Assembly: GCA_950097225.1 (NCBI GenBank)
Contig: CATNCE010000010.1
Location: 1-45,468 of the forward strand
Direction of reading: 5' to 3'
Source: an uncultured Bacilli bacterium
Lineage (GTDB): Bacteria; Bacillota_I; Bacilli_A; RF39; UBA660
DNA: 45,468 nt
The notes beneath the pieces were generated by a model, which saw nothing but the letters and a program-made list of their open reading frames with translations, was not told where the DNA came from and ran no database searches. Positions 15,678 to 22,830 of the stretch are shown here, piece after piece. The position numbers and the translations under genes were made by a program. How positions within the stretch are numbered: the first letter of the stretch is position 1; every line of letters starts with the position of its first letter.

Positions 15678-16832
15678 ATGTTAAAAATAGTACTAACAGG
15701 TATTTCCAGTAGTGGGAAAACAACAGTCATAAATAATGTCGTTGAAAGGTTTACTGAACAAGGATACCGCGTCTTCGTTGTTCCTGAGACAGCAACAGAA
15801 TTAATTTTATCAGGGGTTTCTCCCGCTGGAAAAAATAGTATTGATCCTGCTTTTTTCCAAGAAATAGTTTTAAAAAAACAATTAGCAAAAGAAAAACTAT
15901 ATGAAAGTATAGCAAATACTCTTGGGAATGATAACGTAATTATCTTATTTGATCGCGGAACACTAGACGGATATGCCTACGTTGAAACCTCTGCTATGCA
16001 AAGTGTTGTAGACAAACTTCATCTAAATAAGCGAAGTCTCCTAAGTAATTATGATGCTGTTTTGTTTTTAGAAGGTGCTCCAGAATTTTTCACTAAAGAA
16101 AATAATCCGGCTCGCTATGAAGCGGATGCTGATGCTGCTAGTAGTCTTCGTCCTAAATTATTAGCTGCCTACTTAGGCCATGATAATATTCACATTATAA
16201 GACCTAGAGAAGATATAAAAGATAAAAAAGATGAAGTTACAAATATCATCGCCAATATGCTTGGAAAGCCAACACGCATTAAAATTCAACAGAAATTCCT
16301 AGTTGAAGACATTGATACGTCATTACTAAATAATATGGCTTCGAAAGTTGACATCACACAAGATTACTTATCTTTAAATGGGGATTTAGAATGTCGTGTT
16401 CGTAAGATGACACAAAATGGCGAGACTTCTTATCACTTAAGCGTTATGCAAAAGGGTGAGAATGGCAAAAGAACAATCATCAAAGAAGACGTCATTTCGC
16501 TTTCTGAATATAATAATTTGCTTCTATTTAAAAATCCCAAACTACAGACAATAGAGAAAACACGTTATTCATTTGTTTATGCCAATCAATATTACAAATT
16601 AGATATATTTGCCGATGGGTTAATTATATTAGAAGTAAACTTAACTAAAGAAAATCCTGAAATGACCTTACCAGAGTTTATCAAAGTATCTGATGATGTA
16701 ACTAATAATCCTGAATACAATAACTTTAATATTGCTAATAGAAAGGAGGCGGAGTATGAAAAAGGGGAAACTAATTGTAATCGAGGGCACAGATTGCTCA
16801 GGGAAAGAAACACAATCGAAACTGCTTGTTAA
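15678..16832 (+). CDS. P-loop kinase fused to CYTH (triphosphate tunnel) domain
   Basis: Encodes 384 residues. Residues 1-190 form an AAA_28/nucleoside-kinase-like domain: Walker A GISSSGKTT (Lys14), a DRGTLDGYAY motif near 95-105, and an Arg-rich lid region around ARYEAD. From about residue 200 a CYTH-like beta domain begins at KIQQKFLVE; the family signature is ExExK, so both acidic residues are replaced by Lys and Gln here. CYTH proteins hydrolyse or bind triphosphates, and a kinase-CYTH fusion is known in plant TTM proteins. The last 25 residues lie in a different frame over the start of tmk, a 77-base overlap with odd composition, so the native end may have been earlier. Confidence 0.65.
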   Translation: MLKIVLTGISSSGKTTVINNVVERFTEQGYRVFVVPETATELILSGVSPAGKNSIDPAFFQEIVLKKQLAKEKLYESIANTLGNDNVIILFDRGTLDGYAYVETSAMQSVVDKLHLNKRSLLSNYDAVLFLEGAPEFFTKENNPARYEADADAASSLRPKLLAAYLGHDNIHIIRPREDIKDKKDEVTNIIANMLGKPTRIKIQQKFLVEDIDTSLLNNMASKVDITQDYLSLNGDLECRVRKMTQNGETSYHLSVMQKGENGKRTIIKEDVISLSEYNNLLLFKNPKLQTIEKTRYSFVYANQYYKLDIFADGLIILEVNLTKENPEMTLPEFIKVSDDVTNNPEYNNFNIANRKEAEYEKGETNCNRGHRLLRERNTIETAC

Positions 16833-17580
16833 AAAATTAAATGATTTAAATGAACCAACATTTTATGCCAGTTATCCAAATTATGAGACGCCTACTGGAA
16901 AAATTATAGGGCTCCCATTACTTGGAAAATCTTATCTAAGTGAAAAGCTAGTTAAAGATCATGCTGAAAGTATTCAAAAGTGTGTGCGGGAAGAGTTAAA
17001 CGATGAGTATGATGAAAAAGTCGTTGAGGCAACTATTAATGCGACCGCAAAACATTTAGGGATTGGTTGGTTTCCCGAAACAGCACCTAGTGTTGATCCT
17101 AAAATTTCTAGTGCATTTTTCGCCATTGATCGTGCTTATAATCGCTCTAAAATTGATGAATTACTTGCAAAAGGGAATGTAGTGCTTGATCGATATGTTT
17201 ATTCTGCTATGGCTCATCAGGGTGGTAAAATAGCTAAAACTAAAGAGCGTCGTGAATTTTACGAGTGGGAGCACAAACTAGAGTTTGAAATGTTTGGCTT
17301 GCCTGAGGACGATATTCGCATTTTCCTTCATATGCCAACTAAATATACTGAGCTTTTGAAAAAACGTCGAGTTGAAGAACTAGATGAGAACGAGAAAAAT
17401 TCCAAACATTTACTCGATGCTGAGAAGTCATTTTTAGAATTATCTGCATTATATGATTTTAAAAAAATTAAATGTATAAAAAAAGAATCAAATCCAATAT
17501 CTTTTGATGATATAAAAACACCAGAGGAGATTCATGAAGAAATTTGCCAAATCATTTTAGAATATTTAAATTTAGGATAA
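16756..17580 (+). CDS. dTMP kinase-like P-loop kinase
   Basis: Encodes 274 residues, longer than the ~210 of typical dTMP kinase. It has Walker A GTDCSGKET (Lys17), the NYETPTG region that resembles the thymidylate-binding part, and LDRYVYSAMAHQ, matching the DR motif of dTMP kinases. A lid-like RR pair (LLKKRRVEEL) is present. The reaction would be ATP + dTMP to dTDP. Start ATG 16756 is chosen for AGGAGG 6 bases upstream. Last gene of a likely salvage operon starting with tdk. A separate dTMP kinase may exist elsewhere, so this could be a specialised paralogue. Confidence 0.75.
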   Translation: MKKGKLIVIEGTDCSGKETQSKLLVKKLNDLNEPTFYASYPNYETPTGKIIGLPLLGKSYLSEKLVKDHAESIQKCVREELNDEYDEKVVEATINATAKHLGIGWFPETAPSVDPKISSAFFAIDRAYNRSKIDELLAKGNVVLDRYVYSAMAHQGGKIAKTKERREFYEWEHKLEFEMFGLPEDDIRIFLHMPTKYTELLKKRRVEELDENEKNSKHLLDAEKSFLELSALYDFKKIKCIKKESNPISFDDIKTPEEIHEEICQIILEYLNLG

Positions 17581-17606
17581 TCGTGTCAATATGATTATCC
17601 TTTTCT
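17574..17606 (+). terminator. Terminator of the dTMP operon
   Basis: AGGATAATC (17574-17582) pairs perfectly with GATTATCCT (17593-17601), then TTTTC. The stop codon is in the left arm. Confidence 0.8.
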
Positions 17607-17668
17607 TATGTCAAAAAAAATTCATAAAAACGCCTAAAAGAGAAAGGAACTATTGTAAAAAATAATAC

Positions 17669-17733
17669 TTTCATTTATAATTAAATTAGTGTATTATATT
17701 CTAATACGTTTGCAATTTATTTAAATTTGCAAA
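17669..17733 (+). promoter_or_regulatory. Putative promoter and operator before the type IV secretion operon
   Basis: A weak promoter (TTTCAT at 17669-17674, TATTAT at 17692-17697, 17-base spacer) is followed by an inverted repeat: TTTGCAA (17709-17715) and TTGCAAA (17727-17733), ending four bases before the ribosome site. It could be an operator for a dimeric repressor or a hairpin that controls translation. No regulator gene is next to it. Confidence 0.35.
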
Positions 17734-17750
17734 AATGAGGAGTGAGCTAT

Positions 17751-20120
17751 ATGATGTTACCAATGATGGCCGATTGGTTAAATAATGCTTTAACATTCAT
17801 ATTTATCGATTTAATCGATAGTGTTGCCTATGGTATTTTATCCATTGCTTATAATATTTTTTATGCTGTTGCTCAATTAGATATATTTGGTGGAGGACAA
17901 GCTGGAGTTCAACTATATGATGGAATAACTCAAAGACTATATATGGTGTTATCTGTTGTCATGGTCTTTGTTTTTGCCTATCATCTTATCATGATGATAA
18001 TTGATCCGGAAGGAAAGGGCAAAGGAGCAACATCAACTCTAGTCAAAGACACCATGTTTTCAATTATTCTTCTTATCGTTTTGCCATTGGTCTATAGATA
18101 TATGGCGGTATTTCAATATCATGTGCTCGAAAATAACACAATACCTGCTATAATTCTCGGGACAAATCCTACTGATAGTGATCATGATCCAGGGAAAAAT
18201 GTTGCTATGATGGTTTTAATATCTTTCTTTCATCCTAATGGAACGACTTATACGACTTTCTTTGATGAGTCTGGAAATGTTCGTGGAGACGCCGTTGATA
18301 GATGCCTTGGAGATACCGCTGCTGAGGATGGTGAGGAGCATACTAAAACCTGTGAAAAATATACCCAAGCTTTGATTAATTGGAAAGCCAATAATGGTTG
18401 GGTAACTGCCCTAACTTCAAAAGAGAAAAAATTGCGTCACTGGGTAGGAGATACTATGACGTATCAGTTTGTTATATCTACAATTGCCGCAATAGCAGTG
18501 GCATGGTGCTTCTTCATCTATTCGGTTGATATTGGAGTACGTGCAGTTAAACTAGGAGTTTTACAACTTATCTCACCAGTTCCTGTTATATTAAGAATTT
18601 TTCCATCAACGCGAAAGAGTTTTGAGACATGGTTAAATCATCTGAAGAAAACCTATTTGGAACTATTTATTCGTATAGCTGTTATTTTCTTTGCTTTAGA
18701 AATTGTTAAACTAGTTCCTGTATTTATTTCTATTATTTTCCAAGCTAGTGGTCAAAGTACAGCAGGAACGTTTACTAAATGCTTAGCAACTGCTATTTTA
18801 ATATTTGGTATCCTTCGTTTTGGACAAGATGCTCCATCCTTATTTAAAGAAATCTTCTCAACAGGGGGCAATCTGTTCGGTGGCATTAAGCTAAGCCCGC
18901 TAAATCCTAAATCGCGTATTACCGAGAACAAAGCAGCAATGTGGACAGCTGGAAAAGGCCTTGCTGCCTTCGGGGGAATGAAGAGTCAATTTGATCGCCA
19001 ATATAGAGCTAATAAAGCTGCAATGATGGATGTTACAGGGGATGCTCATACTTTGCGTAACATATTTAGTTCGGCACCATCGGCATTGCGTGGTGTAGTA
19101 ACTGGTTTACGTCAAAAGGATACAGCTTTGAAAGATATTGGTAAAAATGCTTATCGTCAAGCTGTAATTCGCGGAGCAGATGCAGCCAATACTCAATTTG
19201 AAAAAAGTGCTAAATTACAATACAAAGCTAAAAATCAAACTGAATATCTTTCCCACTTATCAGAAATTGGCCAAACTTCTGATCGTATTTCCGAAAGAGC
19301 TGTCAGTGGTCTTAAAAATAGAGCTGAATACATTAAAGACAACTTTAGTGATTACATAGATTATCGTAAAGGCATTAAAGAAGATCGCGAACACGAGAAT
19401 AAATTATACAAACAACGTATTAGTAGTGAATATGGACAAACCAATCAAACTGCTAACACATTATCAGCAATCATTGATCAATTTGATGCAATTAAAGAAC
19501 AAACTAAGAAAGCTACAGAGAGTCAAACTAACTTGATTAAAGATTTACAAAGTGTTGTTAACCAATCAACAGTTAAGACTGATCCTGGTGTATTCAATCG
19601 CCGAGTTCCTGTTTTCAGTGGGAATGAAGCTGATCGCCCAGCTTATGAACAGGCTAAAGCTCAATATGACTTAGAACTTGATATGTATAAACAAAATAAA
19701 GCAGCTTATGACAAATATATTTCTGCTAAAAATCAAATTGATGAGGCAAAACGTAAAAAAAACGAAATTATTGCTTCCGAATTGATGAAAAGTCAAGCTG
19801 GGAAAACATTTACTGCTAATGGCTTAGATAAAGTTCTTAGTGAACTTAAAAATCTACCATTTATGGCTGACCCTAACGATCCAACTAAGAATCTTGTTGA
19901 TACATATACTGCTCAAGTTAAAGAGTTACGCTCACGTGCTAAAGATGGTATATTAACAGCTGATGATTCTGAATTAATGACAAATATTTCAAAAGCATTG
20001 ACTAATGCTCGTGTATACTCAAATGCCCTTAGTAAACAAAATCAGGCAAGCACACAGGGATTCAATGGAACATCTGGCGGAGCTGGCTCTAGTGATGGAG
20101 GCAAAGGGGATAAAAAGTAA
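17751..20120 (+). CDS. VirB6/TrbL-like type IV secretion channel protein
   Basis: Encodes 789 residues. About six membrane segments lie at approximately 10-40, 60-84, 100-122, 240-262, 305-335 and 345-360, then a hydrophilic tail of about 420 residues rich in Lys, Gln, Ala and Asn with coiled-coil character, and a Gly/Ser-rich end. In Gram-positive conjugation systems the first polytopic protein before PrgI and VirB4 is the VirB6/TrbL/TcpH-like inner channel, and the layout fits. Start: GAGGAG lies 8 bases before ATG 17751, whereas a GTG at 17742 overlaps the site. Name depends on topology and gene order, not on a diagnostic motif. Confidence 0.65.
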   Translation: MMLPMMADWLNNALTFIFIDLIDSVAYGILSIAYNIFYAVAQLDIFGGGQAGVQLYDGITQRLYMVLSVVMVFVFAYHLIMMIIDPEGKGKGATSTLVKDTMFSIILLIVLPLVYRYMAVFQYHVLENNTIPAIILGTNPTDSDHDPGKNVAMMVLISFFHPNGTTYTTFFDESGNVRGDAVDRCLGDTAAEDGEEHTKTCEKYTQALINWKANNGWVTALTSKEKKLRHWVGDTMTYQFVISTIAAIAVAWCFFIYSVDIGVRAVKLGVLQLISPVPVILRIFPSTRKSFETWLNHLKKTYLELFIRIAVIFFALEIVKLVPVFISIIFQASGQSTAGTFTKCLATAILIFGILRFGQDAPSLFKEIFSTGGNLFGGIKLSPLNPKSRITENKAAMWTAGKGLAAFGGMKSQFDRQYRANKAAMMDVTGDAHTLRNIFSSAPSALRGVVTGLRQKDTALKDIGKNAYRQAVIRGADAANTQFEKSAKLQYKAKNQTEYLSHLSEIGQTSDRISERAVSGLKNRAEYIKDNFSDYIDYRKGIKEDREHENKLYKQRISSEYGQTNQTANTLSAIIDQFDAIKEQTKKATESQTNLIKDLQSVVNQSTVKTDPGVFNRRVPVFSGNEADRPAYEQAKAQYDLELDMYKQNKAAYDKYISAKNQIDEAKRKKNEIIASELMKSQAGKTFTANGLDKVLSELKNLPFMADPNDPTKNLVDTYTAQVKELRSRAKDGILTADDSELMTNISKALTNARVYSNALSKQNQASTQGFNGTSGGAGSSDGGKGDKK

Positions 20121-20143
20121 AAGAATAAAAAGGAGGAATAAAA

Positions 20144-20464
20144 ATGAATCAATTTTTGATTCCCGCCAATTCCAAACGCTCAATGTTAGTTTTTGGATTG
20201 TTTACACCAATTGACTTAATAATAGTTAGCATCGGAGGAACAATAACAGGATTATTAATGTTAATAATCAATGCAGAGACCTTACAGGATATCGGCATAA
20301 TACTTACCCCCGTGCTTATAGCAGGAGCTATGGTTGCTCCTGTACCAAATCATAGAAATGTTTGGAATTTGACTGCAAATATCTATAACTTCTATGCAAA
20401 AAGAAGAACTTATTATTGGAGAGGATGGTGTATGACCAATGGCGAAGAAACAACGCAAAAATGA
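20144..20464 (+). CDS. PrgI/VirB3-like small membrane protein
   Basis: Encodes 106 residues with two membrane segments (about 18-44 and 50-68), an N-terminal FLIPANSKR and a basic C-terminal portion containing RRTYYWRGW. PrgI/VirB3 proteins have this size and topology, always sit directly before VirB4, and link the ATPase to the membrane channel. AGGAGG precedes the ATG. It overlaps the next gene by 26 bases. Assignment is by position and topology; the sequence is divergent from well-known PrgI proteins. Confidence 0.6.
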   Translation: MNQFLIPANSKRSMLVFGLFTPIDLIIVSIGGTITGLLMLIINAETLQDIGIILTPVLIAGAMVAPVPNHRNVWNLTANIYNFYAKRRTYYWRGWCMTNGEETTQK

Positions 20465-21032
20465 AAACACTAGTAAACATACGGAAGATTGGTTACCAAT
20501 TAAATCTATTCAGGGCGGTTTAATTACTGTTCCTGGGGGCTTAATTGAAGGAGACCAAATCGTTACTGGTGTTCGAATTGAGCCTAAGAATATCTTTATT
20601 TCAGACATGGAAACTCAAAATCGTACCATTATGGCTATTCGTAATTTCTATAATACAATGGACTATGAATTTTGGCTTGTATGCTGCGATCGTCCTGTAG
20701 ATATTAATCTATATCGTTCAGAATTAGAGATAATGTATAATGAAGCTCCAACTCAACAAGCACGAAAATTAATTTTACAAGATCTAAATAAAATTGAAAA
20801 ATTTATTGGACCAGAAATTAACGCCGTTGATACCGAATTTTATCTCTTATTTAAAGATGATGCCAAAAACAAAGAGCGTATTCAAAAACGCATTCATAAT
20901 ATCATTGGTGGGTTTGCCTCTGCTGGTTTAAATGCAAGACAACTTACTGATGAAGACATCCGAGTTTTACTTGATAGTTTCTTTAATGATTCAAAAAGAA
21001 CAGAGTTTGGGACGGTGATGACTGATGTCTAA
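20439..21032 (+). CDS. VirB4 N-terminal part as a separate protein
   Basis: Encodes 197 residues without a membrane segment. It shows patterns of the VirB4/TraC N-terminal domain: a polar start, VTGVRIEPKNIF, an NFYNTMDYEFWLVCCDRPVDI strand-helix piece and DTEFYLLFKDDAKNKE. The ATPase part of VirB4 is in the next gene, overlapping by 8 bases. So the normally single ~800-residue VirB4 is split into two co-translated polypeptides that probably assemble together. A sequencing frameshift is possible, but the clear ATGTCTAA overlap and separate start argue for a true gene split. Confidence 0.6.
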   Translation: MAKKQRKNENTSKHTEDWLPIKSIQGGLITVPGGLIEGDQIVTGVRIEPKNIFISDMETQNRTIMAIRNFYNTMDYEFWLVCCDRPVDINLYRSELEIMYNEAPTQQARKLILQDLNKIEKFIGPEINAVDTEFYLLFKDDAKNKERIQKRIHNIIGGFASAGLNARQLTDEDIRVLLDSFFNDSKRTEFGTVMTDV

Positions 21033-22818
21033 AATGACACAAAAATCAGAAATAGCTCCAAAAGGGATGCATTTTAAAATAAACGAATTTATGATAAGCG
21101 ATAAATATGCCACCATCCTAACGGTTTTAGAGTATCCTAAAGCTATAGGTTATGGATTCTTAAGCAATATAACTAATATTCCTGGTGCTAAAGTAGTCGT
21201 AAAACATATTCCTATTGCATTTTCAACAATGACTAAAACAATTAATAAAGAAATAGCTGAGTTAAAAGAAGCATATGCAAAAGAACATGATCATACCTTA
21301 AAAGAAAGATTGCGTCTTGATTATGAATCGATGGAAGAATTTGTTAATATGTTAGCTGCAACACAATCTAAAATATTTGATTTCCAACTTCATATCATGA
21401 TAACTGCGGACACAAAAGATTCGCTTGATGCGCGCAAATTACAAGTAAAAAACTTTTTAACTTCACTTAACATGCGTGCCATTCCAATGATGTTTGAACA
21501 GGAAAAAGTTTTAAAAAGTATGTTGCCAATATTTCCTAAACAAGATGTTGAAGACCGTATTGGTATACCTATACCAGCTCCAACAATAGCTGCTATGTAT
21601 CCTTTTGTTTTTGATAGCATTAAGGATCCAGGCCTATCGACATTGTTTGGACTTGATAATTCGGGTGGAGTAGTTCTATTTAATCAATTTTTATATCAAA
21701 TTAGAAAAGAGCATAATCGTAACAATGCTAACATGATTATTTTAGGTACTTCCGGATCCGGAAAATCAACAGCCGCTAAACTTCAGTTGCGTAATCATAT
21801 TCGTAATGGCTATCAGATTGTTGCTATTGATCCTGAAGGAGAACTTGAACACATGACCGAAATCAATGGTGGAACCAATGTTGATTTAGGCAAAGGTGGA
21901 GCTTATGGTTTAGTCAATCCATTAGAAGTTATAGTTGATTCTGATGAAGAAGAATTAGCTCAAGGATTAGGTTACACTGTTTTGACTCGTGCCCTTCAAT
22001 CAATTAAGGCATTCATGAAATATTATAGTCCTTCAATTGAAGAAGATGTCTTAGCTATGTTTTCAGAAATAGTTCAAGAGACATATAAACGTTTTGGAAT
22101 AGATTTTAATACCAATTTTGCAGCTTTTAAACCGGAAAATTATCCAACATTCGATGATGTGTATACGACCATTAGAGGGAAACTCTTATCTATGCCTGAG
22201 GCCACTCGTGAACGCGACGTTATGGAACGCCTTGAATTGCGTGTTCGTCCTTTTGTAAACGAATTAAGATATTACTTTAATGGACATACAACGGTTAATA
22301 CTGATACAGATTTTATTGTATTTAACATAAAAGAAGTAATGAATAGTGATGCAAACATTCGTAATGCTTTATTCTTTAATATCTTAAAGTATGCTTGGGG
22401 TTTATGTCTTGATAAGAGCAAAAATACTGTAATGATGGTAGATGAGGCTCACATATTATTATCGGGAAGCAATGAATTAGGTGCTGAATACTTAGCTCAA
22501 ATGCAAAGAAGAGCAAGAAAGTACAACACTGGAACCATCATTATTACTCAACAACCAACTGACTTTGCTGATGAACGTGTTATCATGCATGGCAAAGCTA
22601 TATTTGATAACGCATCATATTACCTTGTCATGGGGCTTCGTAAACAAGCTGTTGAGGACTTATCTAAACTAATAGATTTAAATGATAGTGAAAAAGAGAA
22701 TATTAAACAATATACACAAGGACAGGCATTATTTATATGTGGATCTCGTCGCATGAATATTAATGTTGTCCTAACCCAAGATGAATTAGATTCATTTGGA
22801 ACCGGTGGCGGTTTATAG
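21025..22818 (+). CDS. virB4: VirB4 ATPase
   Basis: Encodes 597 residues. Walker A GTSGSGKS (residues 241-248, Lys247) and Walker B VMMVDEAH (Asp473, Glu474) define a VirB4/TraC-family ATPase. MQRRARKYNTG and TQQPTDFAD follow, both typical of VirB4. It powers assembly and substrate transport of type IV secretion systems at the inner face of the membrane. Residues 1-200 contain the rest of the N-terminal domain. The start overlaps the VirB4-N gene by 8 bases. This is the most certain gene of the secretion operon with virD4. Confidence 0.9.
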   Translation: MSKMTQKSEIAPKGMHFKINEFMISDKYATILTVLEYPKAIGYGFLSNITNIPGAKVVVKHIPIAFSTMTKTINKEIAELKEAYAKEHDHTLKERLRLDYESMEEFVNMLAATQSKIFDFQLHIMITADTKDSLDARKLQVKNFLTSLNMRAIPMMFEQEKVLKSMLPIFPKQDVEDRIGIPIPAPTIAAMYPFVFDSIKDPGLSTLFGLDNSGGVVLFNQFLYQIRKEHNRNNANMIILGTSGSGKSTAAKLQLRNHIRNGYQIVAIDPEGELEHMTEINGGTNVDLGKGGAYGLVNPLEVIVDSDEEELAQGLGYTVLTRALQSIKAFMKYYSPSIEEDVLAMFSEIVQETYKRFGIDFNTNFAAFKPENYPTFDDVYTTIRGKLLSMPEATRERDVMERLELRVRPFVNELRYYFNGHTTVNTDTDFIVFNIKEVMNSDANIRNALFFNILKYAWGLCLDKSKNTVMMVDEAHILLSGSNELGAEYLAQMQRRARKYNTGTIIITQQPTDFADERVIMHGKAIFDNASYYLVMGLRKQAVEDLSKLIDLNDSEKENIKQYTQGQALFICGSRRMNINVVLTQDELDSFGTGGGL

Positions 22819-22830
22819 TAGGTGCATTTT

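Noticed and set aside
20005-20214. + strand open frame across the VirB6/PrgI junction
   Set aside because: Out of frame with both clear genes, no ribosome site.
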